This document shows, one piece after another, positions 8,749 through 16,588 of a stretch of DNA of 38,719 nt; within the stretch, counting starts at the first letter, position 1; each line of letters starts with the position of its first letter. This stretch comes from Burkholderiales bacterium (lineage in GTDB: Bacteria > Pseudomonadota > Gammaproteobacteria > Burkholderiales > SG8-39), in contig JALHLN010000003.1 in NCBI GenBank assembly GCA_022844545.1, positions 1-38,719 on the forward strand, written 5' to 3'. The notes beneath the pieces were generated by a model, which had not been told where the DNA came from, ran no database searches, and saw only the letters and a program-made list of their open reading frames with translations. A program made the translations under genes and the position numbers.

Positions 8749-8758
8749 GCCTCAGCCA
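8734..8758. repeat. IS left terminal inverted repeat
   Basis: The sequence begins CCTGATTACC and ends CTCAGCCA. It matches the reverse complement of 9742-9766 at 22 of 25 positions. The transposase stop codon lies inside it. Confidence 0.9.
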
Positions 8759-9686
8759 ATTTTACGAGCCTGTACGGCATCGGCGGTGTGACGGCGGCGG
8801 CAGCGCCCAGCCGGGCGAGCATGCCGGCCAGATCGAAGCGCCGGTTGAAGCGGTAGGCGAACTCGGCCAGATACCGTGGAAGATGCTTGGCCCCGATCGC
8901 ATGGTAGGTTCCATGCATCGCGTTCTTGACGTTGCCGAGCATCGTATCGACCCAGGTCAGGCGCTTGCGGTTGCGACGCCCGGTGACACCGCTGGTGTTC
9001 AGGGGCGCATGACTGCAACCGGCTTGCTCGACGGAGCGGAAACATGCCAGGGCATCGGAGCGCACATGGCTGCCGCGCACGAGGTGACGCCGACTCCAGC
9101 GGCCGATCTCTCGACTGCGAAACCCCTTGACCCGATCCATGCGCATCGTCAGCGGCTTGTTGCTTGTCGAATCGGTGGCCACCGCCGCCACAAACGGCGT
9201 TTTGCCCCGCGCGCCGCGTCCGCGCTTGTAGCCGCGGCGTCGGCCGCCCCAGTAGGCGTCGTCGATCTGGATGACGCCCTGCAAGACGCGCGCGCTTTCG
9301 CGCTCGAGCATCGCCTGCATGAGCTTGTGTTTCAGCAGCCAGGCGCTGTTGTAGCAGATGCCCAACTGCCGGGCCAACTCCAGGGCGGAGACGCCGTTCT
9401 TCGACTGGGTCAGCAGATAGATCGCCAGCAACCACGTCGTCAGCGCCAGCTTGGTGCCGCCAAACAGGGTGCCCGCGGTGAGCGAGGTCTGCCGCCGACA
9501 ACGGTTGCACTGAAACAATCCGCGCCCGAGCACGCAATGCCCGCCGTGCCCGCAGTCAGGGCAGACGAACCCATCGGGCCAGCGCCAAGCGAACAGGGCC
9601 TGCTCGCACTGTTCTTCGGTTCCGTACCGCGTCATGAATTCGCGCAAACTCATGCCTCGCTGAAATTGAACTTCGTTCTTCGGCAT
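8739..9686 (-). CDS. IS1595-family transposase
   Basis: This 315-aa transposase has the IS1595 layout: an N-terminal zinc ribbon (C42, C45, C60, C63; CPDCGHGG and CNRC), a helix-turn-helix-like region around residues 95-120 ([19 protein letters not shown]), then an ISXO2-type catalytic domain. The acidic residues are D142 in IDDAYWGG and D211 in VRSDAL. The third position reads [12 protein letters not shown], so asparagine plus lysine (N252, K254) stands where a classical glutamate would be, as described for the DDNK members of this family. A good AAGGAGAT precedes the ATG at 9686. The ORF ends inside the left terminal repeat. No frameshift is seen, so it is probably functional. Confidence 0.95.
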   Translation of the reverse strand: MPKNEVQFQRGMSLREFMTRYGTEEQCEQALFAWRWPDGFVCPDCGHGGHCVLGRGLFQCNRCRRQTSLTAGTLFGGTKLALTTWLLAIYLLTQSKNGVSALELARQLGICYNSAWLLKHKLMQAMLERESARVLQGVIQIDDAYWGGRRRGYKRGRGARGKTPFVAAVATDSTSNKPLTMRMDRVKGFRSREIGRWSRRHLVRGSHVRSDALACFRSVEQAGCSHAPLNTSGVTGRRNRKRLTWVDTMLGNVKNAMHGTYHAIGAKHLPRYLAEFAYRFNRRFDLAGMLARLGAAAAVTPPMPYRLVKLAEAHW

Positions 9687-9741
9687 CGCCTATCTCCTTG
9701 TGAAATCAAGCGATGCCAGTTTGCTACCCCTACTGGCTCAC

Positions 9742-9766
9742 TGGCTGAGCCTCATGGGTAATCAAG
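9742..9766. repeat. IS right terminal inverted repeat
   Basis: The sequence ends GGTAATCAAG. Its reverse complement matches the left end at 22 of 25 positions. The transposase promoter should lie between here and 9687. Confidence 0.9.
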
Positions 9767-9774
9767 TCACCGTT
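9767..9774. repeat. Target-site duplication, right copy
   Basis: TCACCGTT directly follows the IS right end and is identical to 8726-8733. The interrupted YbhB codons resume at 9775. Confidence 0.93.
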
Positions 9775-9894
9775 TGCGCCGTGGGCATCGACAAGCTGCC
9801 GGTGACCGCGGACACTTCGGCCGCGATCGTCGGCTTCTACCTGAACTTCAATACCCTGGCCAAAGCGAGCCTGACCGGGCTGTTCCGCCGCTGA
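9775..9894 (+). pseudogene. YbhB/PEBP gene, 3' fragment after the IS
   Basis: Forty codons including TGA continue the YbhB frame after the IS: the fragment contains GIDKLPVTAD and ends TLAKASLTGLFRR, the typical C-terminus of YbhB/YbcL proteins (the LAKAxLTGL motif). The fragment has no translation start of its own worth naming. The track ORF 9700-9894 includes IS sequence and is not a real gene. Confidence 0.92.
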
Positions 9895-9938
9895 TTGCGA
9901 AAGGCGCCTTGACACGCGGGGCCGGCGCGGTCCACCAT

Positions 9939-9950
9939 TTGTCCGGACAA
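9939..9950. promoter_or_regulatory. Perfect 12-bp palindrome, candidate GntR operator
   Basis: TTGTCCGGACAA is a perfect inverted repeat 66 bases before the ATG of the GntR/UTRA gene. The form TTGT-N4-ACAA resembles, from memory, sites bound by HutC-type GntR regulators. A TTGACA hexamer lies 24 bases upstream (9909-9914), but no good -10 box stands at the usual spacing. An autoregulatory site controlling the whole downstream cluster is the likely reading. Confidence 0.5.
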
Positions 9951-10016
9951 TAGTACGACTTGGTGCCCGGGGGCGCTTTGCCACCGGCGCCGTTCCAGGG
10001 CGGGGGCACCGAGCGC

Positions 10017-10808
10017 ATGCGTACCGGAGCGGGGCAGATCGATTCGATTCGGACATCCCCGCTGCGATCCGGCGCCCCGCGCTACGCGCTGCTGGCCGAG
10101 TCCATCGTCGACGACATCCGCTCCGGCCGCTATGCGATCGGCTCGATGCTTCCCACCGAAGCGGACCTGTGCCGGGCGTTCGGCGTGTCGCGGCACACCG
10201 TGCGCGAGGCCCTGAGGAGGCTGGGCGACCTGGGCCTGGTGTCGCGGCACCAGGGCATCGGCACCCGCGTAAAGGCGCGCCAGGACAGCACGCGCTTCGT
10301 GCAGTCCATAGGCAAGCTCTCGGACCTGTTCGGCTTCATCGACAACACGCGCCTCGCGGTCGTCTCGCGGCACGATGTCCACGCAACGCCGGCAAAGCGG
10401 CGCCTGCTGCGTTGCGCCCCCGGCCAGCGCTGGCGGATGCTGGAAGTGCTCCGCTACCAGTCCGGGTCGAAACAGCCGATGGTGGTGAGCGAGATCTACA
10501 TCCCGCAGGCGCATGCCGCGGTGGAGAAGGAGATGCGCGACCTGCGGGTGCCGATCTACACCCTGATCGAGCAGCGTTACGGGGAGCGCATTTCCGAGGT
10601 GCAGCAGGAGATCGATGCCTGCGCGCTGGCGCCGGACAAGGCGCGCCTGCTCGGTGTGCGCGCCGGCTCCCCGGGCCTCGCGATCACGCGCCACTACTTC
10701 GGCGGGAACGACAAGCTGCTCCTGGTGTCCGCGAGCCTGTACCCGGCAGGGCGCTTCACCTCGAAGATGCGCCTGCGCGCCTCGGCGCACGACCCTGCAA
10801 CCACATGA
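10017..10808 (+). CDS. GntR-family transcriptional regulator (HutC/UTRA subfamily)
   Basis: This 263-aa regulator has an N-terminal winged helix-turn-helix (about residues 22-88; LPTEADLCRAFGVSRHTVREAL, with LVSRHQGIGTRV as the wing) and a C-terminal UTRA ligand-binding domain (about 110-255; contains VVSEIYIP and LAITRHYF). UTRA regulators usually repress a neighbouring catabolic operon until a small metabolite binds. I chose the ATG at 10017 over the track start at 9960, because the first 19 residues of the longer form look non-conserved; neither has a strong ribosome site. It heads a long co-directional cluster (MmgE/PrpD to TRAP), so it is the probable local controller, likely through the palindrome at 9939. 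Confidence 0.9.
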   Translation: MRTGAGQIDSIRTSPLRSGAPRYALLAESIVDDIRSGRYAIGSMLPTEADLCRAFGVSRHTVREALRRLGDLGLVSRHQGIGTRVKARQDSTRFVQSIGKLSDLFGFIDNTRLAVVSRHDVHATPAKRRLLRCAPGQRWRMLEVLRYQSGSKQPMVVSEIYIPQAHAAVEKEMRDLRVPIYTLIEQRYGERISEVQQEIDACALAPDKARLLGVRAGSPGLAITRHYFGGNDKLLLVSASLYPAGRFTSKMRLRASAHDPATT

Positions 10809-10809
10809 T

Positions 10810-10827
10810 CAGGGCGGTAGCGCCCTG
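10810..10827 (+). other. Stem-loop between the regulator and mmgE/prpD
   Basis: CAGGGCG-GTAG-CGCCCTG is a perfect 7-bp stem with a 4-base loop, two bases after the regulator stop and just before the GGAG of the next gene. No T-run follows, so it is not an ordinary terminator. It could stabilise or separate the transcript, or hide the ribosome site. Confidence 0.45.
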
Positions 10828-10839
10828 CCTGGAGACCTC

Positions 10840-12264
10840 ATGAACGCCCCTGCCCATCCGCAAGCGCTGGCCGCCACAGCCAACGACACGACCATTTCCA
10901 GCGCGCTGGCGCAGTTCGCCAGCGGGTTGCGCTGCGACGACATCCCGGCAGCCGTGGTCGAGCGCGCCAAGCTGCACGTGCTCGATTGCATCGGCATCGG
11001 CTTCGCGTCGACCGGATTCGAGTTCGGCCAGCGCACCATCAATGCGCTCGCGGGACTGGCTGGCGATGGGCCCTACCCTGTGCTCGGCACGTCACTCGGT
11101 CTGCCCTTGCGCGACGCGATGCTCGCCAACGGCACGCTGATCCACGGCCTGGATTTCGACGATACGCATTCCGGGGCGGTCGTTCACGCTTCCGCGAGCG
11201 CGGTGCCGGTCATGCTGGGCGTCGGCCAGCGCGAGCGGGCGAGCGGCCGCGAGGCGCTTGCCGCCTACCTGGTCGGGGTCGAGGCCTCGAGCCGCATCGG
11301 CCAGGCGGCGAAGAACGGGTTCCACCTGCGCGGCTTTCATCCCACCGGCGTGGTCGGCGCGTTCGGCGCGACGCTCGCCGCCGGGCGGCTCTCCGGGATG
11401 AGCCCGGCGCAAATCACACACGCACAGGGCATCGTCCTCTCGATGGCATCCGGCAGCCTCGAGTTCCTCGAGGACGGCGCGTGGACCAAGCGCATGCACC
11501 CCGGCTGGGCCGCCTCGTCGGCGGCGACCGCCTGTGCGCTCGCGCGATCCGGTTTCGCCGGCCCGAAACGCGCCTACGAGGGGCGGTTCGGACTGTTCAA
11601 CGCCTACGTGGGCGCGCAGCATCCGGCCGAGCCGGCGATGAGCGTCGCGGCGCTCGGCGAGACCTGGGAGATGCTGAACGTGGCGATGAAGCCCTATCCA
11701 GCCTGCCACTTCAACCATGCGTTCGCCGACGCGGCGCTCGAACTGCGCCGCCAGCATGCCTTCGCGCTCGAGGACATCGAATCGATCACGGCGCGCATCG
11801 GCGCTGGGCAGACCCAGGTGGTGTGCGAGCCGGAAGCGAGCAAGCGCCGGCCGAAGAGCGCGTACGAGGCGCAGTTCTCGGTCCATTACACCATCGCCAC
11901 GTCGCTGGTGCGCGGATGCTTCACGCTTTCTGAGCTCGAGGAAGAGGCACTGGCCGATCCGCGCACGCTCGCACTGACGCAGAAGACCCGCTACGAGATC
12001 GATCCGGATTCGGCGTTTCCCCGCTACTACTCCGGCGAGGTGGTGCTGCGGCTGAAGGATGGCCGCGAACTGCGCCATCGCGAGCCGAACAACCGCGGCT
12101 CCGACGCGCGCCCGCTGACCGCCGACGAGATCGTGGCGAAGTTCCACGGCAATGCGGGCCGGGTGATGAGCCGGTCGCGCGCGGAACGGGTGGTCGAAGC
12201 CGTGCTGGCGCTCGAGCGGGCCTCCTCGCTCGACGCGCTCCTGGCCTCAGTACGCCTGAATTGA
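10840..12264 (+). CDS. MmgE/PrpD family protein
   Basis: This 474-aa protein is full length for the family, which includes 2-methylcitrate dehydratase (PrpD), cis-aconitate decarboxylase (IRG1/CadA) and iminodisuccinate epimerase. Visible family blocks are HGLDFDDTH (about residue 105), FHPTGVVGAFGAT (about 168), the SLEFLEDGAWTKRMHPGWAA segment around residues 205-230, and KPYPACHFNHA (about 285). The members are metal-free lyases or epimerases acting on small polycarboxylates. The precise reaction is unknown here, but the neighbouring CoA-transferases and CitE-like lyase make a C5-C7 dicarboxylic or tricarboxylic acid plausible. The start is ATG 10840 with GGAG six bases upstream; the track ORF extends wrongly into the regulator gene. 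Confidence 0.9.
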   Translation: MNAPAHPQALAATANDTTISSALAQFASGLRCDDIPAAVVERAKLHVLDCIGIGFASTGFEFGQRTINALAGLAGDGPYPVLGTSLGLPLRDAMLANGTLIHGLDFDDTHSGAVVHASASAVPVMLGVGQRERASGREALAAYLVGVEASSRIGQAAKNGFHLRGFHPTGVVGAFGATLAAGRLSGMSPAQITHAQGIVLSMASGSLEFLEDGAWTKRMHPGWAASSAATACALARSGFAGPKRAYEGRFGLFNAYVGAQHPAEPAMSVAALGETWEMLNVAMKPYPACHFNHAFADAALELRRQHAFALEDIESITARIGAGQTQVVCEPEASKRRPKSAYEAQFSVHYTIATSLVRGCFTLSELEEEALADPRTLALTQKTRYEIDPDSAFPRYYSGEVVLRLKDGRELRHREPNNRGSDARPLTADEIVAKFHGNAGRVMSRSRAERVVEAVLALERASSLDALLASVRLN

Positions 12265-12293
12265 AATCCCTGAACGCCATCCAAGGAAAACCC

Positions 12294-13142
12294 ATGACCC
12301 TCTCGACCCGGCCGCTCACGGCCACTTTCGGCGCCGAAGTCAGCGGCGTGGACCTGGCCGCGCCGCTGGACGCGCAGACCGCGGCGGACTTGCGCGCGCT
12401 GTGGCTGAAGCACGAGCTGCTCCTCTTTCGCGGGCAGACGCTGGACGAGAAGCAGCTGGTCGCGTTCTCGCGCCATTTCGGGGAGCTCGAGATCCACCTG
12501 CGGCGCGAGTACCTGTCGCCGGAGAACCCGGAGGTGCTCTACGTCTCCAACGTCAAGAAAGATGGCAAGCCGGTCGGCATCCTCTCCGATACCGAGGTGG
12601 GCTGGCACTACGACCAGATCTACCTGCCGCGGCCCGCGGTGGGTTCCTGCCTGTACGCCGTGATCATTCCCGCCGACCGTGGCGCCACCTCGTTTGCCGA
12701 CATGTCGGCGGCCTACGAGGCGCTGCCGGAGCGCACCAGGCAACGGATCGAAGGGCGCAAGGCGGTGCAATCCTACGAGGCCTTCAACCGCAGCTACAGC
12801 GTGCCCACCAGCGAGGAGCAGCGCAGGAAGTCTCCCGACATCGAGCAGCCGCTGGTGCGAACCCATCCGTACACCGGCCGCAAGGCGCTCTACATCTGCC
12901 CCGGCATGACGACGCGGATCGTCGGCCTTCCCGAGCAGGAGAGCGCCGAGCTGCTGGCCGAGCTGTTCGCGTGGACGGTGCAGCCGCGCTTCGTCTACAC
13001 CCATGCCTGGCGGCTGGGCGACGCGCTGCTATGGGACAACGCGTGCACGATGCATCGCCGCGAACCGTTCGATGGCACCCAGCAGCGCCTGATGAAGCGC
13101 ACCACCATCCTTCCCGACGCGGCCGTCGCGGTGCCGTTCTGA
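12294..13142 (+). CDS. TauD/TfdA family Fe(II)/2-oxoglutarate dioxygenase
   Basis: The 282-aa protein has the family length and the iron-binding facial triad: H105-x-D107 in GWHYDQIY and the distal H254 in DNACTMHRREPF. R265 is the expected 2-oxoglutarate anchor. The opening LTATFGAEVSGVDL is typical. Family members hydroxylate sulfonates, phenoxyacetates or other acids and release succinate and carbon dioxide. The ATG at 12294 has AAGGA six to seven bases upstream and is preferred over the TTG at 12261. It lies 29 bases after the MmgE/PrpD gene and overlaps the next gene by one base (TGATG). The metal ligands are complete, so it is probably active, substrate unknown. Confidence 0.9.
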   Translation: MTLSTRPLTATFGAEVSGVDLAAPLDAQTAADLRALWLKHELLLFRGQTLDEKQLVAFSRHFGELEIHLRREYLSPENPEVLYVSNVKKDGKPVGILSDTEVGWHYDQIYLPRPAVGSCLYAVIIPADRGATSFADMSAAYEALPERTRQRIEGRKAVQSYEAFNRSYSVPTSEEQRRKSPDIEQPLVRTHPYTGRKALYICPGMTTRIVGLPEQESAELLAELFAWTVQPRFVYTHAWRLGDALLWDNACTMHRREPFDGTQQRLMKRTTILPDAAVAVPF

Positions 13143-14338
13143 TGGCCGCGCTGCCATTGGAGGGCATCCGGGTCCTTGACCTGTCGAACTTCCTCGCCGC
13201 GCCGATGGCGGCGATGTTCCTTGCCGATTTCGGCGCCGAGGTGGTGAAGATCGAGCGGCCCGGCGGCGGCGACGAGATGCGCCTGTGGGGGAACAACAAG
13301 AACGGCGTCGGCCTGTATTACAAGGTCATCAACCGCAACAAGAAATCCGTCACCCTCGACCTGCGCACGCCGTTCGGCCGCGACGCGGCGCTGCGTCTGG
13401 CGCGCGATGCCGACGTGGTGCTGGAGAACTACCGTCCCGGAACGCTGGAGAAATGGGGGCTTGGATACGACGCGCTTTCGGCGGCCAATCCCGGGCTGGT
13501 GCTGGTGCGCGTCTCCGGATTCGGGCAGACCGGGCCGAAATCGCATCGTCCCGGTTTCGGCACCCTCGCCGAGGCGTACTCGGGGTTCGCGCACATCAAT
13601 GGCGAGGCCAATGGACCGCCGCTCCTGCCGGGGTTCGGCCTGGCCGACTCCACCACGGGGCTGATGGCGGCATTCCTCTCGATGGTGGCGCTGAAAGGCC
13701 GCGAGGCCAACGGCGGCCGGGGGCAGGTGGTGGACCTCGCCATCTACGAGCCGCTCTTCATGCTGCTGGGGCCGCAGGTCATCAACTTCGACCAGCTCGG
13801 CCTGGTCCAGCAGCGCAACGGCAGCAGACTGCCGTTCACCGCGCCGCGCAACACCTACCGCACGCGCGACGGCCGCTGGGTATCCATGGCCGGCAGCGCA
13901 CAATCGATTTTCGTGCGCGTGCTGGCGGCGCTGGAGGTTCCGCGCCTGGTCGATGATCCGCGCTTTGCGGACAACCGCGCCCGCCTGGTCAACGCCGTGG
14001 CCCTCGACGTCGAACTGCAGAAAGCCTTCGAGCGTTTCGATCTCGACGAGATCCTGCAGCGCTTCGATGCCGCCGGCGGGGCGGTCGCCCCGGTGAACGA
14101 CGTCGAGCAGTTCATTTCCGACCCGCACATTCAGGCGCGTGGCAATATCACCACGGTCGAGGACGCCGAGCTCGGCGGACCGGTACGCATGCAGAACGTC
14201 GTCGGCAATCTATCGGCGACGCCGGGAGCGGTGCGCTGGGCCGGTCCCCGCCTGGGCGAGCATAACCGCGAGATCCTCATCGAGCGCCTCGGCCTCGACG
14301 CCGATGCGGTGCGCGCCGCCGGAATCGAGCTGACGTGA
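13142..14338 (+). CDS. Class III CoA-transferase (CaiB/BaiF family), copy 1
   Basis: This 398-aa protein starts with the family signature GIRVLDLSNFLAAP and continues with FGAEVVKIE, NRNKKSVTLDL, VLENYRPGTLEKWGL and a catalytic-type aspartate in GFGLADSTTG (about residue 169, where formyl-CoA transferase has D169). The enzymes move CoA between carboxylic acids through an aspartyl-CoA intermediate. The ATG at 13142 overlaps the dioxygenase stop. The track ORF starting at 12401 is a shadow extension. It probably activates the pathway acid using succinyl-CoA or acetyl-CoA; this is inferred from the position next to lyase genes. Confidence 0.92.
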   Translation: MAALPLEGIRVLDLSNFLAAPMAAMFLADFGAEVVKIERPGGGDEMRLWGNNKNGVGLYYKVINRNKKSVTLDLRTPFGRDAALRLARDADVVLENYRPGTLEKWGLGYDALSAANPGLVLVRVSGFGQTGPKSHRPGFGTLAEAYSGFAHINGEANGPPLLPGFGLADSTTGLMAAFLSMVALKGREANGGRGQVVDLAIYEPLFMLLGPQVINFDQLGLVQQRNGSRLPFTAPRNTYRTRDGRWVSMAGSAQSIFVRVLAALEVPRLVDDPRFADNRARLVNAVALDVELQKAFERFDLDEILQRFDAAGGAVAPVNDVEQFISDPHIQARGNITTVEDAELGGPVRMQNVVGNLSATPGAVRWAGPRLGEHNREILIERLGLDADAVRAAGIELT

Positions 14339-14360
14339 AGCGATCGTCATTGGAGGGCAA

Positions 14361-15323
14361 GTGCTGAAGCTGCCGCAGAAGGTCAAGGTCGTCGAGGTCG
14401 GGCCGCGCGACGGCCTGCAGAGCTTTCATCGCTGGGTGGATACCGACACCAAGGTGGCGATGATCGATCGCCTCTCGGCGGCCGGTTTCCCCATGATCGA
14501 GGCCACCAGCTTCGCGCGCCCGAGCGTGGTGCCGCACCTGAAGGACGCCGAGCTGGTGCTCGCGCGCATCCAGCGCCGGCCGGGGACGAAGTATCGCGCG
14601 CTGGTGCCGAATGCCAAGGGGGCCGAGCGCGCCGTCGCTAGCGGCCTGGTCGACGAATTGCTCGGCCTGATCACGGTGAGCGAGACCTACCTCGCGCACA
14701 ACCAGAACATGACGCTCGACAGGGCGATCGCTGAGGGCATCCGCGCCTTCGAGATCGCGACCGCAAAGAATATCGGCTTCACCATGGCGCTGGGCATGGC
14801 CATGTGGTGCCCCTACGAAGGCCGCGTGCCGGAGGCCAACGCGCTTAAGGTGCTCGGCCGCTTCTGGGATGCCGGCCTGCGGCGCTTCTATTTCGCCGGC
14901 AGCGTCGGCATGGAGGATCCCGTTCACGTGCATACCCTGTTTCGCATGGCGAACGAGCGCCATCCGGGCATCGAACTCGGTTATCACGTCCACAACGTAC
15001 CGGGTTTCGGCGTCGCAAACGTGCTCGCCGCGCTGGACGCCGGCGCGTCATTCCTCGAAGGCTCGATCTGCGGCGTGGGGGGCGGCATCGCCATGCCGAC
15101 CAATATGGGCATGGTCGGCAACCTGCCGACGGAAGATATCGTGCACCTGCTGAACTCTTGCGGCATCTCGACCGGCATCGATACGGCACAGGTGCTCGCC
15201 TGTGCACGCGAGATCGGTCAGATGCTCGACATGGAACCGCTGTCGCACCTGTCTCACTGCGGCACGCGCGAGGAACTGCTCGCGCGCACGCGCGGCCAGG
15301 CGTTCCAGCATCCGGGCCGATGA
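14361..15323 (+). CDS. Hydroxymethylglutaryl-CoA lyase-like protein (DRE-TIM metallolyase)
   Basis: This 320-aa protein starts at a GTG with GGAGG upstream. The DRE-TIM metal site is complete: VEVGPRDGLQ (R16, D17), HVH near residue 209 and the VGN asparagine near 253. The loop that in HMG-CoA lyases reads GLGGCP(F/Y)A reads GVGGGIAM here, so the catalytic-lid cysteine of true HMG-CoA lyase is replaced by glycine. It therefore probably cleaves a related 3-hydroxyacyl-CoA or works by a somewhat different acid/base arrangement. It lies between two CaiB genes, suggesting a CoA-thioester substrate made by one of them. Product names of the mvaB type should not be transferred without care. Confidence 0.87.
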   Translation: MLKLPQKVKVVEVGPRDGLQSFHRWVDTDTKVAMIDRLSAAGFPMIEATSFARPSVVPHLKDAELVLARIQRRPGTKYRALVPNAKGAERAVASGLVDELLGLITVSETYLAHNQNMTLDRAIAEGIRAFEIATAKNIGFTMALGMAMWCPYEGRVPEANALKVLGRFWDAGLRRFYFAGSVGMEDPVHVHTLFRMANERHPGIELGYHVHNVPGFGVANVLAALDAGASFLEGSICGVGGGIAMPTNMGMVGNLPTEDIVHLLNSCGISTGIDTAQVLACAREIGQMLDMEPLSHLSHCGTREELLARTRGQAFQHPGR

Positions 15324-15333
15324 GCGAGCACCC

Positions 15334-16569
15334 ATGAGCGATCCCCGATCGACGACCTCTCCGGCACGCGGCCCTCTGGCGGGCATCCGCGTGCTGGACT
15401 GTGCGACCTTCATTGCCGGGCCGTACTGCGCCACGTTCCTCGCCGAGTTCGGCGCGGAGGTGGTGAAGGTCGAGCAGCCGGGCCCGGGAGACCCGACGCG
15501 CAAGTTCGGCACGCCCACGCCGTGCGGCGATTCGCTGGTGTGGCTCTCGGAGGGACGCAACAAGAAGTCCCTGACCATCGACTTGAAGAATGCCGAGGGC
15601 GCCGCACTGCTCAAGCGCCTGGTCGAGAAGACAGACGTGCTGGTGGAGAACTTCCAGCCCGGCACGCTGGAGCGCTGGGGCCTGGGCTGGGAGGAGCTGA
15701 AGAAGCACAACCCGCGCCTCGTGATGGTGCGCATTTCGGCGTACGGCCAGACCGGGCCCTACAGCCCGCGCCCGGGATTTGGCCGTATCGCCAATGCCTT
15801 CGGCGGGATTTCCTTCCTTGCCGGCTACCCCGACCGGCCGCCGGTGACCCCGGGCTCGGCGACGCTGCCGGATTACCTTTCCGGGATGTACGGCGCCATG
15901 GGCGCCCTGGTCGCGCTGCGTGCGCGCGAGCACACGGGCGAAGGCCAGGTGGTGGATATCGGCCTGTATGAATCGGTCTTTCGCATCCTCGACGAACTGG
16001 CGCCCGCCTATCACTACAAGGGACTTGTGCGCCAGCGCATGGGACCGGGCACCGTGAACGTCGTGCCCCACAGCCACTACCCGACACGCGATGCCCGCTG
16101 GATCGCGATCGCCTGCACCAACGACAAGATCTTTGCCCGCCTGGCGGCGTTGATGGGCCACCCCGAATGGGCGGGAGAGGGCAAGTGGGGCAAGGTCGCG
16201 CAGCGCGAGGCCGAGCGCGAAGCCGTGGATGCCGCGGTCGGGGAGTGGACCAGCCGTCGCGATCGCGAGGAACTGCTCGCGATCTGCAGCAAGGGCGAGG
16301 TACCCTGCGGGCCGCTGTACTCGATCGACGAGATCTTCACCGACCCCCAGTACGCCGCGCGCGGCAACATCGCCCGTGTGCGGGAGCCGCGAGTGCCGGG
16401 CAACCCTGAATTCGCGGTACCGAACGTGGTGCCGCGCCTGAGCGAAACGCCGGGCGCCATCCGCTGGCTGGGACCCGCGCTCGGGGCGCATACTGACGAT
16501 GTGCTCGAGGACTGGATCGGTCTTGGCGCGGCCGAGATCGCGGCGTTGAGGCAATCCGGCGCCATCTAG
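15334..16569 (+). CDS. Class III CoA-transferase (CaiB/BaiF family), copy 2
   Basis: The 411-aa protein opens with LAGIRVLDCATFIAGPYCA and has FGAEVVKVEQPGPGDPTRKFG, GRNKKSLTIDL, LVENFQPGTLERWGLG and the aspartate in TLPDYLSGMYGA near residue 177, the position of the CoA-transferase nucleophile. The start is ATG 15334; the track ORF runs back into the lyase gene in another frame. An ATG 14 bases earlier is out of frame. It differs clearly from copy 1, so the two are not a recent duplication and may act on different acids. It is 19 bases before the HpaB-like gene. Confidence 0.92.
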   Translation: MSDPRSTTSPARGPLAGIRVLDCATFIAGPYCATFLAEFGAEVVKVEQPGPGDPTRKFGTPTPCGDSLVWLSEGRNKKSLTIDLKNAEGAALLKRLVEKTDVLVENFQPGTLERWGLGWEELKKHNPRLVMVRISAYGQTGPYSPRPGFGRIANAFGGISFLAGYPDRPPVTPGSATLPDYLSGMYGAMGALVALRAREHTGEGQVVDIGLYESVFRILDELAPAYHYKGLVRQRMGPGTVNVVPHSHYPTRDARWIAIACTNDKIFARLAALMGHPEWAGEGKWGKVAQREAEREAVDAAVGEWTSRRDREELLAICSKGEVPCGPLYSIDEIFTDPQYAARGNIARVREPRVPGNPEFAVPNVVPRLSETPGAIRWLGPALGAHTDDVLEDWIGLGAAEIAALRQSGAI

Positions 16570-16588
16570 AAGGAAAGAGGAGAGCAGC

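Larger units (their letters stand above)
8734..9766 (-). mobile_element. Complete IS1595-family insertion sequence (1033 bp)
   Basis: The element is bounded by imperfect 25-bp inverted repeats (22 of 25 positions match) and by an 8-bp direct duplication. It carries one transposase gene on the minus strand that fills almost the whole element. It interrupts a YbhB/PEBP gene, and the host frame resumes exactly after the second duplication copy. Terminal repeats, duplication and transposase ORF all appear intact, so the element may still be active and the insertion may be recent. The duplication copies show no divergence. Confidence 0.95.

Noticed and set aside
9700-9894. 64-aa plus-strand ORF as a separate small gene
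   Set aside because: It starts inside the IS and its second half is the C-terminus of the interrupted YbhB protein.
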